From the NCBI RefSeq assembly GCF_010731755.1, contig NZ_AP022589.1, positions 248,001-312,000 on the forward strand: a DNA stretch of 64,000 bases, written 5' to 3'. Under the pieces are notes generated by a model, which was not told the origin of the DNA, did no database searches, and saw only the letters and a program-made list of their open reading frames with translations. This stretch comes from Mycolicibacter minnesotensis (GTDB taxonomy: Bacteria; Actinomycetota; Actinomycetes; Mycobacteriales; Mycobacteriaceae). This document shows, piece after piece, positions 1 through 12,095 of the stretch. Position numbers and translations under genes: made by a program. How positions within the stretch are numbered: the first letter of the stretch is position 1; every line of letters starts with the position of its first letter.

Positions 1-82
1 AGACCAGATCGCACGTCCATCCACCCGACCGGGGTCGAGGGAGTTGAAATCACCTTGCGTTTTGCCCGATTCTGCGATGAAT

Positions 83-146
83 CCGCTGGTCACCAGAGTT
101 CAGCGGGCCTCTGAGGATGGCGGCGGTCTTGCCGCCCGGTAGGCCC
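83..146 (+). promoter_or_regulatory. Candidate structured leader RNA upstream of sfnG
   Basis: Two consecutive perfect stems are visible: CCGCTG (83-88) with CAGCGG (101-106), and a nested hairpin in which GGGCCT (105-110) pairs with AGGCCC (141-146) around GGCGGC (119-124) and GCCGCC (131-136). The stems share two bases (105-106), so they may be alternatives or stack. The element sits 65 bp ahead of a short ORF and 268 bp ahead of a sulfur-metabolism gene. Short stretches resemble the SAM-I/IV riboswitch clan by eye, but I cannot find a closing P1 helix, so the class is unassigned. Bases 1-82 show no gene. Confidence 0.35.
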
Positions 147-210
147 TCGGCGTTGGATCTCGTGTCAAAGCCAGACATCCGTTGTGGCCGTTAGTTCCTG
201 AGGAGCGACC

Positions 211-384
211 ATGACTAGCATCGCCGAGCCGGCGGCTGTCAGCGGTGTCTCCTTGGAGGCTGTGTTCGCCACCACCAACCGGGTGGCCGATCAGTTGCAC
301 CTTGAGGAGGCGTTCTCCTTCGGTGAAGGTGTACTTCCGATTCTGTCCGAGCGAGGTCCGCTCGCCGACACGCCGACTTGTTGA
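211..384 (+). CDS. Small ORF, 57 aa, unknown function, ahead of sfnG
   Basis: The frame opens with ATG at 211 behind the Shine-Dalgarno AGGAG (201-205) and stops at TGA 382-384, 29 bp before sfnG, so it could be the first gene of an sfn operon. The product is acidic and has no signal peptide or membrane segment. Its last third (VADQL...VLPILSERGPL) loosely recalls the C-terminal ends of bacterial-luciferase-like monooxygenases, the superfamily of the next gene. It could therefore be a remnant of a second flavin monooxygenase, or a leader peptide tied to the RNA structure upstream. No function can be assigned. The good ribosome binding site is the main reason to list it. Confidence 0.4.
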   Translation: MTSIAEPAAVSGVSLEAVFATTNRVADQLHLEEAFSFGEGVLPILSERGPLADTPTC

Positions 385-413
385 ACCGCTGAAACTCCCA
401 GGGAGACAACGAC

Positions 414-1544
414 ATGCTGACAGTCCACACCGGACCGCTGAGGTTCGCGTACTGGGTCCCCAATGTCAGCGGCGGACTGGTCACGTCCACGGTCGAGCAA
501 CAAACGGACTACCGACACGAATACAACGTCAGTGTCGCGCGCATTGCCGAACAGGCGGGCTTCGAGTACGCACTGACACAGGTTCGCACCATCACCAGCC
601 ATGAGGCGGAGTATCACCATGAGTCGACCAGTTTCGCCCTGGCGCTGCTCCTGGCCACCGAACGCCTGAAGGTGATCACAGCCGTGCAGCCGGGGTTGTG
701 GCACCCCGGCGTACTGGCGAGTTGGTTGGCGACCGCTGACCATCTGTCGAACGGGCGGGCCGCGGTCAACGTGGTCAGTGGCTGGCTCAAAGAGGAGTTC
801 ACCCAGTTGGGTGAGCCGTGGCTTGAACATGACGAACGCTACCGGCGCAGCGCCGAGTTCATTCAGGTGCTCAAGGCGATCTGGACAGAAAGCCCCGCCA
901 ATTACGCCGGCGACTTCTACCGCGTCCACGACGTCACCCTCAAACCCAAGCCGCTGTCCTGGGTGGGCCGGCCCCACCCAGAGATATGTCAGGGCGGCAA
1001 CTCGACCGCGGACCGCGGCAACGGGGCCCGCTATGCCGACTGGTACTTCTCCAATGGCAGTGACTTCGACGGCGTCACTGCGCAATTGGCCGATCTGCGC
1101 AGGATCGCCGCCGACTCGGGCCGCGCTGAGCCTCCCCGGTTCGGCCTCAACGGCTTCGTCATCGTGCGCGATACCGAGGCCGAGGCCCAAGATGCGCTGC
1201 GCGAGATCATCGCCAAGGCCCAGGTACCCGCGATTCAGGGGTTCGGAACTACGGTGCGACCGGCCGACGCATCGGCAGCAGACCACCGCAGTATCTGGGC
1301 CGATGCCGACTTCGAGGATCTGGCGCAATACAACGACGGCTTCCGCACGCGGCTGATCGGCACTGCCGAACACGTCGCCGAACGCATTGTCTCCTACCGG
1401 AAGCTGGGCGTGAACCTGATCCTGGCCGGGTTCCTGCATCCCCAGGAAGAGATCGAGGCCTTTGGCCGCACGGTGCTACCGCTGGTACGCGAACTCGAGG
1501 AACACGCCGGCTTGACTACCGCTCCCCTGCCCGCGCTGTCATGA
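414..1544 (+). CDS. sfnG: Dimethylsulfone monooxygenase SfnG (FMNH2-dependent)
   Basis: This 376-aa protein belongs to the luciferase-like flavin monooxygenase superfamily. The N-terminal FAYWVPNVSGGLVTS and the central NVVSGW and GRPHPEI..GGNS segments are typical of SfnG. The family uses FMNH2 and O2 to convert dimethyl sulfone to methanesulfinate, a step in sulfur scavenging under sulfate limitation, and needs a separate flavin reductase that is not in this window. Full length with no frame damage. ATG 414 follows GGGAG at a sensible distance. The upstream leader RNA candidate and short ORF suggest sulfur-responsive control. A related alkanesulfonate monooxygenase is the main alternative. 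Confidence 0.85.
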   Translation: MLTVHTGPLRFAYWVPNVSGGLVTSTVEQQTDYRHEYNVSVARIAEQAGFEYALTQVRTITSHEAEYHHESTSFALALLLATERLKVITAVQPGLWHPGVLASWLATADHLSNGRAAVNVVSGWLKEEFTQLGEPWLEHDERYRRSAEFIQVLKAIWTESPANYAGDFYRVHDVTLKPKPLSWVGRPHPEICQGGNSTADRGNGARYADWYFSNGSDFDGVTAQLADLRRIAADSGRAEPPRFGLNGFVIVRDTEAEAQDALREIIAKAQVPAIQGFGTTVRPADASAADHRSIWADADFEDLAQYNDGFRTRLIGTAEHVAERIVSYRKLGVNLILAGFLHPQEEIEAFGRTVLPLVRELEEHAGLTTAPLPALS

Positions 1545-1594
1545 CTTTCGATCCGCGCTCCGCATGACGAACCACACCGATCCGGCCCCGCATG

Positions 1595-2137
1595 TCAGCC
1601 GACGGTGTCGCGGACCCGCGCAGTCACCGCATCCAGCTCCTCGAGGGTGCAGATCGGGGCGCCCAGTTCGGGGTCGGCGATCGGCAGCTGAACCCAACTG
1701 GCGCAGCCGGCGTAATCGGGGCTGCGATCCAGCCGGACTGGTTGGGACAGCCGGAACACCTGGACCACCAATGCCGTCAGCCGGTGTTTGGGGCGAAAGT
1801 CCAGCCGGTCGGCACGCACCGATTCGTCAGTCCAGATGTGCAGGTCAGCGATGCCCTCCAGCGCGTTGGGCCGCTCGACGGGCAGCGCTGCAACGACTTT
1901 CGCCGCCGCCCGTATCACCACCTGTTCGGCGGTGGAATCCGCCGACGCCGGCCCGAGCAGGTCGCGGTACTCGGCGCGGACTCGCTCGGCGTGACTGTGT
2001 ACCGACGTCGGAAAGAGCAAGAACTCGGCCGCGCTGACATCAAACCGCTTCTCGTGAATGCCACCTTTGCGCAGCAGAATTCGTTGCCGACCGGCCAGCA
2101 GTGCGGCAACGACAGCGCTCCACTCTTTCAAGGCCAT
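1595..2137 (-). CDS. DUF1802 family protein
   Basis: A 180-aa soluble protein beginning MALKEWSAVVAALLAGRQ and continuing with LLRKGGIHE, the usual N-terminal signature of DUF1802. The family has no established biochemical role. An in-frame ATG nine bases upstream (2146) is an alternative start; GAGG lies 3 nt before that ATG and 12 nt before the chosen one, so spacing does not decide. The frame stays open far upstream, but that part runs antisense to echA16 and is not coding. The gene is divergent from echA16 with about 40 bp between the starts and ends about 50 bp from the convergent sfnG. Confidence 0.75.
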   Translation of the reverse strand: MALKEWSAVVAALLAGRQRILLRKGGIHEKRFDVSAAEFLLFPTSVHSHAERVRAEYRDLLGPASADSTAEQVVIRAAAKVVAALPVERPNALEGIADLHIWTDESVRADRLDFRPKHRLTALVVQVFRLSQPVRLDRSPDYAGCASWVQLPIADPELGAPICTLEELDAVTARVRDTVG

Positions 2138-2145
2138 ACCGTGCA

Positions 2146-2173
2146 TTGACCTCAGCGTAGCCGGGGCTACGGT
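2146..2173 (+). promoter_or_regulatory. Candidate promoter of echA16 (leaderless)
   Basis: TTGACC (2146-2151), a 16-bp spacer, then TACGGT (2168-2173) fits a SigA-type promoter. Six bases separate the -10 from the GTG at 2180, so transcription would begin at the start codon, giving a leaderless mRNA. Confidence 0.45.
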
Positions 2174-2179
2174 GATCCG

Positions 2180-2938
2180 GTGAGCGACGACATTCTGCTG
2201 GTCCAGACGCACGACCGAATCTGCACCGTGACCCTCAACCGCCCGCAGTCGCGCAATGCGCTGTCGGGGGCCCTGCGCGATGCCCTCTTCGCGGCACTGG
2301 CCGCCGCCAACGCCGACGACGACGTTGACGTGATCATCCTCACCGGCGCCGATCCGGTGTTCTGTGCCGGCTTGGACCTCAAGGAGTTCGGCAGTTCCAC
2401 CACCCTTGCGGGGGACATCGCACCGCAGTGGCCGCCGATGACGAAGCCGGTGATCGGTGCCATCAATGGGGCGGCAGTGACAGGCGGGCTCGAATTGGCG
2501 CTGTACTGCGACGTGCTGATCGCCTCGGAGCAGGCTCGGTTCGCCGACACCCACGCCCGGGTCGGTCTACTGCCGTCCTGGGGCCTCAGCGTTCGGCTGC
2601 CTCAAAAGGTCGGCGTCGGCTTGGCCCGCCGGATGAGCCTGACCGGCGACTATCTGTCGGCGGCCGACGCGCTGCGGGCCGGCCTGGTGACCGAGGTGGT
2701 TCCGCACGCCGAGCTGCTGCCCGCGGCCCACCGGATGGCTGCCACGATCGTGGGCAACAATCAGGCCGCGGTTCGTGCGCTGCTGGCGTCGTATCACCGC
2801 ATCGACGAATCACAGAACGCTGCCGGCCTGTGGATCGAGGCGATGGCGGCCAAGCAGTGGCTGAACACCGTGACCGGCGCCGATGTCGCCGCCAACCGCG
2901 CGGCTGTGCTGGAGCGCGGGCGCTCCCAGGTGCACTGA
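2180..2938 (+). CDS. echA16: Enoyl-CoA hydratase/isomerase family protein (EchA16-like)
   Basis: A 252-aa crotonase-fold protein. The oxyanion-hole segments are visible as CAGLDLKEFG (about residues 68-77) and INGAAVTGGLELAL (about 95-108); the GGLE glutamate is one expected acid/base. The second catalytic region reads LPSWGLSVRLP, so the usual second glutamate is not evident, and the exact reaction (hydration or isomerisation of an acyl-CoA) is uncertain. In H37Rv echA16 (Rv2831) lies near dinF, the same neighbourhood as here, which supports the symbol. Transcription is probably leaderless from GTG 2180. A strong hairpin follows the stop. Confidence 0.8.
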   Translation: MSDDILLVQTHDRICTVTLNRPQSRNALSGALRDALFAALAAANADDDVDVIILTGADPVFCAGLDLKEFGSSTTLAGDIAPQWPPMTKPVIGAINGAAVTGGLELALYCDVLIASEQARFADTHARVGLLPSWGLSVRLPQKVGVGLARRMSLTGDYLSAADALRAGLVTEVVPHAELLPAAHRMAATIVGNNQAAVRALLASYHRIDESQNAAGLWIEAMAAKQWLNTVTGADVAANRAAVLERGRSQVH

Positions 2939-2946
2939 CCGCACAC

Positions 2947-2979
2947 GTCCCGGGCGGCGGATAGCCACCCGCCCGGGAC
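2947..2979 (+). terminator. Hairpin terminator after echA16
   Basis: An 11-bp perfect inverted repeat, GTCCCGGGCGG (2947-2957) and CCGCCCGGGAC (2969-2979), with an 11-nt loop starts 8 bp after the echA16 stop. There is no U-tract, as is common in mycobacteria. It may also serve the convergent acetyltransferase gene. Nothing else is seen up to 3113. Confidence 0.55.
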
Positions 2980-3113
2980 CATCAACGGCGACGTCAGCTC
3001 CGTCCAGACCCTCAATGGATAGCGAGAATTCCTAGGCATTCTCCCTTCCTGATCACCTTCGTCGCCGGGGGCCGTGCTGTTGAACGCGGGCGTCGGCGGC
3101 TGACAACGTCGAA

Positions 3114-3674
3114 TCAGCGCAACGGCCTCAGGACGCGGCAAGGGTTTCCGGCCGCGAGCACCCCTGCGGGGACGTCTCGGGTCACCACGCTGCCGGCCCC
3201 CACCACGGTGCCGGAGCCAATCGACACGCCCGGACACACGATCACACCGGCGGCCAGCCAGACGTCGTCGCCGACGGTGATCGCGGCGGCAGATTCCCAG
3301 CCGCCGCGGCGCGCATCGATGTCGTCGACGGGGTGCAGGGCTGTCAGAAGTTGGGTGCGGGGACCGATCTGCACGTCGTTACCGATGGTGATGGGCGCGC
3401 AGTCCAGAAAGACCGCGTCGTAGTTGATGAAGCAGTTGGCACCGATGGTGATGTTGATGCCGTAGTCGCAACAGAATCGGGGCAATATCTGCGAGTTCTC
3501 CCCGAACGAGCCCAGTAGCTCGGCCAGCAGGCCACCCCGCGCATCCGTCTCGTCGGGCCCAGTGGCGTTGAACGCCGTCACCAGGCGCTGACTTCTCAGG
3601 CGGCCGGCTACCAGGTCCGGGTCGTCAGGCCGATACAGCGCGCCACGCAGCATCTGATCCCGCTGATCGCTCAC
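3114..3674 (-). CDS. Maltose/galactoside O-acetyltransferase-like hexapeptide protein
   Basis: A 186-aa acetyltransferase of the LacA/Maa/NodL group. The N-terminal maltose-acetyltransferase region (SDQRDQMLRGALYRPDDPDL) precedes a left-handed beta-helix built from hexapeptide turns (ITIGANCFINYDAVFLD, ITIGNDVQIGP, ITVGDDVWLAAGVIVCPG). The catalytic histidine is probably in TALHPVDD. It would transfer acetyl from acetyl-CoA to a sugar hydroxyl; the substrate is unknown. GTG 3674 is chosen because it matches the family N-terminus and avoids overlap with dinF, 11 bp upstream. It is the last gene of the minus-strand operon and stands where I recall the ugp genes in H37Rv. Confidence 0.75.
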   Translation of the reverse strand: MSDQRDQMLRGALYRPDDPDLVAGRLRSQRLVTAFNATGPDETDARGGLLAELLGSFGENSQILPRFCCDYGINITIGANCFINYDAVFLDCAPITIGNDVQIGPRTQLLTALHPVDDIDARRGGWESAAAITVGDDVWLAAGVIVCPGVSIGSGTVVGAGSVVTRDVPAGVLAAGNPCRVLRPLR

Positions 3675-3685
3675 GCCCGCCGATC

Positions 3686-6457
<2,772 letters not shown>

Positions 6458-6459
6458 GA

Positions 6460-9285
6460 CTAGGTCCGCGCCTTCTCGACGAGTTCGTAGGCCTGGATGA
6501 CGTCGCCTTCCTTGATGTCGTTGAAGGTCAGCGTCAGACCACATTCGTAGCCTTCGCGAACTTCGGTGGCATCGTCTTTCTCCCGCCGCAGCGAGGAGAT
6601 CGTGACGGTCTCGGCGATCACCATGTTGTCACGCAGCAACCGGGCCTTGGCGTTGCGGCGCATGATGCCCGAAGTGACCAGGCAGCCGGCGATGTTGCCC
6701 ACCTTGGAGGACCGGAACATGGCGCGAATCTCGGCACGCCCCAGCTCCTTCTCCTCGTAGATCGGCTTGAGCATCCCCTTCAGGGCGCTCTCGATCTCGT
6801 CGATGGCCTGGTAGATCACCGAGTAGTACCGGATCTCCACGCCTTCGCGGTTGGCCAGCTCGGTGGCCTTGCCCTCAGCACGGACGTTGAAGCCGATGAT
6901 GATGGCATCCGAGGCCGACGCCAGGTTGACGTTGGTCTCGGTGATGCCACCAACACCGCGGTCGATGACCCGCAACTGCACCTCGTCGTCGATCTGAATT
7001 CCCATCAAGGCCTCTTCCAAAGCCTCGACGGTACCGGCGTTGTCGCCCTTGAGGATCAGGTTCAGCTGGCTGGTTTCCTTCAGCGCCGAATCCAGGTCCT
7101 CCAGCGAGATCCGCTTGCGCGAGCGCGCGGCCAGCGCATTGCGCTTGCGTGCGCTGCGCTTGTCCGCGATCTGACGAGCGATCCGGTCTTCATCGACCAC
7201 CAGCAGGTTGTCGCCGGCACCCGGAACCGAGGTGAAGCCGATGACCTGAACCGGCCGCGACGGCAACGCCTCTTCGACGTCGTCGCCGTGCTCGTCGACC
7301 ATGCGCCGCACGCGGCCATAAGCGTCGCCGGCGACGATCGAGTCGCCGACCCGCAGCGTGCCGCGCTGGATCAGCACGGTGGCCACCGGACCGCGACCGC
7401 GGTCCAGGTGCGCCTCGATCGCCACACCCTGAGCCTCCATGTCGGGGTTGGCCCGCAGGTCCAAGGCAGCGTCAGCGGTCAACAACACGGCCTCTTCCAG
7501 CGCCGCGATGTTGGTGCCCTGCTTGGCGGAGATGTCGACGAACATGGTGTCGCCACCGAAGTCCTCGGCCACCAGTCCGTACTCGGTGAGCTGCGACCGG
7601 ATCTTGGTCGGATCCGCGCCCTCCTTGTCGATCTTGTTGACCGCCACCACGATCGGCACGTCAGCGGCCTGGGCGTGATTGATGGCCTCCACCGTCTGGG
7701 GCATCACACCGTCGTCAGCCGCGACCACCAGGATCGCGATGTCGGTGGCCTTGGCGCCACGGGCACGCATGGCGGTGAACGCCTCGTGGCCCGGAGTGTC
7801 GATGAAGGTGATGAGACGCTCGGAGCCGTCGAAGTCGACCGAGACCTGGTAGGCGCCGATGTGCTGGGTGATACCGCCCGCTTCGCCCTCGCGGACGTTG
7901 GCCTTGCGGATGGTGTCCAGCAGTCGGGTCTTGCCGTGGTCGACGTGACCCATGACGGTCACCACCGGCGGCCTGCTCTGCAGGTCGTCTTCGCCGCCCT
8001 CGTCCTCGCCGTAGGTCAGGTCGAACGACTCCAGCAGCTCGCGGTCCTCGTCCTCGGGCGAGACCACCTGGACGACGAAGTTCATCTCGCTGCCCAGCAG
8101 CTCGAGCGTCTCGTCACCGACCGACTGGGTGGCGGTGACCATCTCACCGAGGTTGAACAGCGCCTGCACCAGGGCAGCCGGGTTGGCGTCGATCTTCTCG
8201 GCGAAATCGCTCAGCGATGCGCCGCGGGCCAGCCGGATGGTCTCACCGTTGCCGTGCGGCAACCGCACACCACCGACGACCGGCGCCTGCATGTTCTCGT
8301 ACTCGGCGCGTTTCGCCCGCTTCGACTTGCGACCCCGCTTGGGTGCGCCGCCGGGCCGGCCGAAGGCACCGGCCGCGCCACCACGCTGACCTGGCCGGCC
8401 GCCACCGCCACCGCCCCCACCGGGACGGCCACGGAAACCTCCAGCTGCAGCGCCCGCGGGACCGCCGCCGCCGCCGCCGGGACCGCCGGCGCCGCCGCCG
8501 CGGTAGTTACCACCGGGACCACCGCCGGGACCACCCGGACGGCCACCGGGCGCACCCGGACGGCCAGCGCCACCGGGACGTGGCGGACCACCGGGACGCG
8601 CCGGGCGTGCCTGCGCGCCGAAGTTGCTGCTGCGGCCGGGCATATTGCCCGGAGTGGCGCCACCGCCGGGACGAGGCATGCCGGGCCGGGGGGCTCCCCC
8701 TGGCCGGGGCGCCTGCGGGTGCGGACGCGGAATCGCACGCTCCACCGGCTGGGCCGAGGAGAACGGGTTGTTACCGACGCGCGGGGTGCGGGCGCCGGGC
8801 TTAGGACCGGGTGCCGCCGGCCGGGGGCCGGGGGCGGGCGGCGCGGCCGGTGACGCTGCTGCGGCGGCTGCCGCGGGCGGGGTCTCGGCCGGGGCAGCCG
8901 GTGGCGCAGCCGGAGCCGCTGGGGCAGCCGGTTTCGCCGGGCCCGGAGTCGCGGCCGGTCCCGGAGTCGCGGCCGGAGCCGGAGTCGCGGCCGGAGCCGG
9001 AGCTGCGGCCGGAGCCGGAGCTGCGGTCGGGGCAGGGGCCGGTTTCGCCGGTCCCGGAGTCGCGGCCGGAGCCGGGGTCGGGGCGGTCTTGGCCGGCGCT
9101 GGGGCCGCGGCCTGCGGGGCGGGCTTGCCGCCCCCGAAGGACTCACGCAACCGGCGCGCTACGGGGGCTTCCACGGTTGAGGATGCCGACTTGACGAATT
9201 CGCCCTGTTCGCTCAGACGGGCGAGAACTTCCTTACTGGTAACACCGAGTTCCTTAGCCAACTCGTGTACGCGGGCCTTTGCCAC
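6460..9285 (-). CDS. infB: Translation initiation factor IF-2
   Basis: A 941-aa GTPase that delivers initiator fMet-tRNA to the 30S subunit. In order: an N-terminal IF2_N helical domain ([20 protein letters not shown]), a long Pro/Ala/Gly-rich linker (about residues 55-330), a second IF2_N domain, the G domain with G1 GHVDHGKT, G3 DTPGHEAF and G4 NKID, then the C-terminal beta-barrel and C1/C2 domains. ATG 9285 is well supported by the conserved N-terminus. The linker contains tandem 18-bp repeats. A long open frame on the opposite strand is a codon-bias shadow. Confidence 0.97.
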   Translation of the reverse strand: MAKARVHELAKELGVTSKEVLARLSEQGEFVKSASSTVEAPVARRLRESFGGGKPAPQAAAPAPAKTAPTPAPAATPGPAKPAPAPTAAPAPAAAPAPAATPAPAATPGPAATPGPAKPAAPAAPAAPPAAPAETPPAAAAAAASPAAPPAPGPRPAAPGPKPGARTPRVGNNPFSSAQPVERAIPRPHPQAPRPGGAPRPGMPRPGGGATPGNMPGRSSNFGAQARPARPGGPPRPGGAGRPGAPGGRPGGPGGGPGGNYRGGGAGGPGGGGGGPAGAAAGGFRGRPGGGGGGGGRPGQRGGAAGAFGRPGGAPKRGRKSKRAKRAEYENMQAPVVGGVRLPHGNGETIRLARGASLSDFAEKIDANPAALVQALFNLGEMVTATQSVGDETLELLGSEMNFVVQVVSPEDEDRELLESFDLTYGEDEGGEDDLQSRPPVVTVMGHVDHGKTRLLDTIRKANVREGEAGGITQHIGAYQVSVDFDGSERLITFIDTPGHEAFTAMRARGAKATDIAILVVAADDGVMPQTVEAINHAQAADVPIVVAVNKIDKEGADPTKIRSQLTEYGLVAEDFGGDTMFVDISAKQGTNIAALEEAVLLTADAALDLRANPDMEAQGVAIEAHLDRGRGPVATVLIQRGTLRVGDSIVAGDAYGRVRRMVDEHGDDVEEALPSRPVQVIGFTSVPGAGDNLLVVDEDRIARQIADKRSARKRNALAARSRKRISLEDLDSALKETSQLNLILKGDNAGTVEALEEALMGIQIDDEVQLRVIDRGVGGITETNVNLASASDAIIIGFNVRAEGKATELANREGVEIRYYSVIYQAIDEIESALKGMLKPIYEEKELGRAEIRAMFRSSKVGNIAGCLVTSGIMRRNAKARLLRDNMVIAETVTISSLRREKDDATEVREGYECGLTLTFNDIKEGDVIQAYELVEKART
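8942..9050 (-). repeat. Tandem 18-bp repeats inside infB linker
   Basis: The infB linker reads as imperfect repeats of an 18-bp unit coding for six residues of the type APAATP (variants TPGPAA and AAPAPA). The length keeps frame, so copy number could vary without disrupting IF-2. Confidence 0.6.
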
Positions 9286-9351
9286 TACATCTCCTGTCTA
9301 TGAGGCGACAGCGGTGGTGGGCCGCGCCTCGGGTTTAGCTATGACGCATGG

Positions 9352-9735
9352 TCATCGGGACTTCACGGTGTGCTCATGTTCTTCGCTACCTGTCCTGTTG
9401 ACCGGGGCGGCGGATCGACCTTCAAGTCCTTCGAAGTACTCCTCCACCCCGGATACATCCGGGGAACTGCTGATCCGCAGCGCGCGTACGAATGCCCGTC
9501 GACGAATCGCCGCGTGCAGGCAATCCGGCGCGTGATGCAGCCATGCACCCCGCCCCGGTTGGTTGCCTACGTGGTCAACGATCACGGCTACGTTGCCGCT
9601 CTCGGTTGACCCCACGACCACCCGAAGCAATTCGACGGTCAACGCACGTTTCCGGCATCCGACACACGTGCGCACCGGTCCCTGCGGGGAGCGGTGCGTC
9701 CGCGAGCCGGCTGACGAAGTCTCGCGCTGGATCAC
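9352..9735 (-). CDS. ylxR: YlxR-family (DUF448) RNA-binding protein
   Basis: A 127-aa basic protein with the YlxR signature RTCVGCRKRALTVELLRVV near residues 22-40 and GRGAWLHHAPDCLHAAIRRRAF further on. YlxR proteins are small nucleic-acid-binding proteins nearly always found between nusA and infB, as here (Rv2840c position); in other bacteria they have been linked to RNase P modulation or transcription control, not shown for mycobacteria. The C-terminal third (after ISSSPDVSGVEEYFEGLEG) is extra and low complexity. ATG 9735 is the only good start. There is a 66-bp gap to infB. Confidence 0.88.
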   Translation of the reverse strand: MIQRETSSAGSRTHRSPQGPVRTCVGCRKRALTVELLRVVVGSTESGNVAVIVDHVGNQPGRGAWLHHAPDCLHAAIRRRAFVRALRISSSPDVSGVEEYFEGLEGRSAAPVNRTGSEEHEHTVKSR

Positions 9736-9827
9736 GGCTCAGTCTACCCATACAACCGCGATGCCCCGAACCACTCGAATCCGAATCCGAACGGCGCGCT
9801 ACCGGACGCTCCGTGGTGGGGTCTGGA

Positions 9828-10862
9828 TCAATGCTCGTGTGCCACGCCGCGGCCCGCCTCATGCTCGGTGCCGGGCTCCGGGGTGTCACTGCGGATATCG
9901 ATTCGCCAGCCGGTCAGCCGGGCCGCCAGCCGGGCGTTCTGGCCCTCCTTGCCGATAGCCAGGGAAAGCTGGAAGTCAGGGACCACCACCCGGGCGGCGC
10001 GCGCCACCGGATCGATCACCGTCACCGACATCACCTTGGCGGGTGACAACGCATTTCCGACAAACCGTGCCGGGTCCGCGTCGAAATCGATGATGTCGAT
10101 CTTCTCACCGGCCAATTCACTCATCACGTTGCGCACCCGCTGACCCATCGGACCGATGCAGGCACCCTTGGCATTCAATCCCGCAACCTGGGACGCCACC
10201 GCGATCTTCGAACGATGTCCGGCCTCACGGGCGACGGCGACGATCTCCACCGACCCGTCGGCGATCTCGGGGACCTCCAGGGCGAACAGCTTGCGCACCA
10301 GGTTCGGGTGCGTACGGGACAGTTCGATGCGCGGCTCGCGCGGACCACGAGTCACGCCGATCACGTAACAACGCAGCCGATCGCCATGCTCGTAGGCCTC
10401 GCCGGGCGCCTGTTCAGCCGGCCGGATGACACCGTCGAACCCCTTGGCCTCGGTACCCAGACGCACCACGATGACACCGCGGGCATTCTCTCGGGCGTCT
10501 CGCTGGACTACCCCGGCGACGATGTCGCCCTCCCGGGCGGAGAACTCACCGTAAGCCTTTTCGTTCTCGGCGTCGCGCAGCCGCTGCAGAATCACCTGGC
10601 GGGCCGTGGTCGCGGCGATACGCCCGAAACCCTCTGGCGTGTCGTCATACTCACTGATGACGTTGCCGTCGGTGTCGGTCTCGCGGGCCAGCACGCGCAC
10701 CACACCGGTTTTGCGGTCCACGTCGATCACGGCGGCGGACGAATGCCCCTCGGTGTGGCGGTATGCGGTGAGCAGCGCCGACTTGATCGTGTCCACAACC
10801 ACGTCGACCGAGATGCCCTTGTCGGCCTCGATCGCATGCAGCGCAGCCATATCGATATTCAT
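9828..10862 (-). CDS. nusA: Transcription termination/antitermination factor NusA
   Basis: A 344-aa protein with the expected order: N-terminal RNA-polymerase-binding domain ([20 protein letters not shown]), S1 domain (about residues 110-190, with the IVAGVVQRD start), then two KH domains ([20 protein letters not shown] and [20 protein letters not shown]). It lacks the C-terminal acidic repeats of the E. coli protein, which is normal for actinobacteria. NusA modulates pausing, termination and rRNA antitermination. The start overlaps the rimP stop by 4 bp, so the two are coupled. Confidence 0.95.
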   Translation of the reverse strand: MNIDMAALHAIEADKGISVDVVVDTIKSALLTAYRHTEGHSSAAVIDVDRKTGVVRVLARETDTDGNVISEYDDTPEGFGRIAATTARQVILQRLRDAENEKAYGEFSAREGDIVAGVVQRDARENARGVIVVRLGTEAKGFDGVIRPAEQAPGEAYEHGDRLRCYVIGVTRGPREPRIELSRTHPNLVRKLFALEVPEIADGSVEIVAVAREAGHRSKIAVASQVAGLNAKGACIGPMGQRVRNVMSELAGEKIDIIDFDADPARFVGNALSPAKVMSVTVIDPVARAARVVVPDFQLSLAIGKEGQNARLAARLTGWRIDIRSDTPEPGTEHEAGRGVAHEH

Positions 10863-11392
10863 TCGCCGGCCTCCGTTCCCGCATCCCGGGCCTGTACGCC
10901 CGCCAACTCCAACTCACGTTCACTCGGCGGCGCGAACTCCACTTGAACCACCGCTCGGCTGATGTCACTCAGCGGCAGGCGACGCCGGTTCCAATCTCGT
11001 CCGGCGCGCACCACCAGCGTCAAGACGTCGTCATCGACGATGCCGACCCGACCCGTCAGGCCGGACCCGTCGGACAGCGTCAGGTCCACTTTGCGGCCAT
11101 GCGCACGCCGGAAATGCTTCGCGGTCGTCAGCGGCCTGCCGACACCCGGGGAGCTGACCTCCAGCACGTATTGGCCGTCAAAGTCCAGCGCATCGAGCAA
11201 TTCCGACGCCGAACGCGACAAGGCCGCAACGGTGTCCAGATCGAGTGGAGTGTCACCGTCGGCGATCACAGTGATGCGCGGCAACGGCTCGTGTTCGTCG
11301 ATGACGACGTCTTCGATCTCGTATCCGGCGCGGGTGAACTCAGCGTCGAGCAGCTCGATCACCTGTGTCTGGGAAGGTAGCCCGGTGGCCAC
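10859..11392 (-). CDS. rimP: Ribosome maturation factor RimP
   Basis: A 177-aa protein with the RimP N-terminal domain ([41 protein letters not shown]) and SH3-like C-terminal domain containing [25 protein letters not shown]. RimP assists 30S assembly. GTG 11392 is chosen over the longer frame because AGGAG lies 6 nt ahead and the N-terminus matches mycobacterial RimP. It is the first gene of the rimP-nusA-ylxR-infB-rbfA-nrnA-dinF series. The promoter would lie in the 190-bp divergent gap to the lipoprotein gene. Confidence 0.92.
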   Translation of the reverse strand: MATGLPSQTQVIELLDAEFTRAGYEIEDVVIDEHEPLPRITVIADGDTPLDLDTVAALSRSASELLDALDFDGQYVLEVSSPGVGRPLTTAKHFRRAHGRKVDLTLSDGSGLTGRVGIVDDDVLTLVVRAGRDWNRRRLPLSDISRAVVQVEFAPPSERELELAGVQARDAGTEAGE

Positions 11393-11585
11393 GGCGAGCT
11401 CCTCATCTTGAGTTGTCGTTCTCGGTGCGTTCCCACGCGCCAGGCGCGGCCGGGAACCAGTCACCAAGGATACGCCGTGGAAAACACAGCCACAGCAAAC
11501 CAGCGAAAGCGCCCGTCAGCGTACCGCGCCCGGTTCGCGGCCACGCCGCGTCCCTGCGGCACCGCCGCAATGGCAGGATGTCAGG

Positions 11586-12095
11586 GTGCCCGGCCCCCTG
11601 TCCGCAATCGACCGACGGCGCGTGCTGACCGGAGCCGGGATGCTCGCCCTGATCGCCCTCGCCGCGCCGGCCTGCGGCTCGGCCCCCACCACGCCTGTCA
11701 TCGACGACCTGGAAGCGCAACGACAGCTGGCGCTGCGCGACGGTGAGTTGGCTACGGCGGCCGGCGCCGCACTGAGCGATCCGGAAGCCAAAGACCTGGC
11801 CGCGGCACTGGAGCAAGTGGCCCAAGAACGGACCGACCATGCCGGGGCGTTGGCAGCCGAGATCGCCCGAGCCACTGGAAAGCCACCCGCCGACGACACC
11901 GAGACGTCCTCGCCTATCGCCGCGCCAGACACACCGGCGCCGACGGTCTCACAGGTGATCAACGCATTGCGGGCCTCCGCCGACAGCGCCGGAAAGCTGG
12001 CAGTCGCCTCGTCGGGTTACCGGGCGGGGCTGCTCGCGTCGATTGCGGCGTCGTGCACCGCCTCCTACGCCGTCGCATTGGTGGCTCAGTCATGA
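11586..12095 (+). CDS. Putative Tat-type lipoprotein, Ala-rich (Rv2843-like)
   Basis: A 169-aa protein with a twin-arginine signal (DRRRVLTGAG near residue 9), a hydrophobic core and a lipobox-like APAC around residue 30, predicting an exported lipid-anchored protein. The mature part is helical and Ala-rich (ALEQVAQERTDHAGALAAEIARATG), resembling ferritin-like helices, which fits the next gene. Function is unknown; H37Rv has the same neighbour pair (Rv2843, Rv2844). GTG 11586 lies six bases after CAGGAT, a possible -10, so translation may be leaderless. The stop overlaps the next start (ATGA). Confidence 0.7.
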   Translation: MPGPLSAIDRRRVLTGAGMLALIALAAPACGSAPTTPVIDDLEAQRQLALRDGELATAAGAALSDPEAKDLAAALEQVAQERTDHAGALAAEIARATGKPPADDTETSSPIAAPDTPAPTVSQVINALRASADSAGKLAVASSGYRAGLLASIAASCTASYAVALVAQS

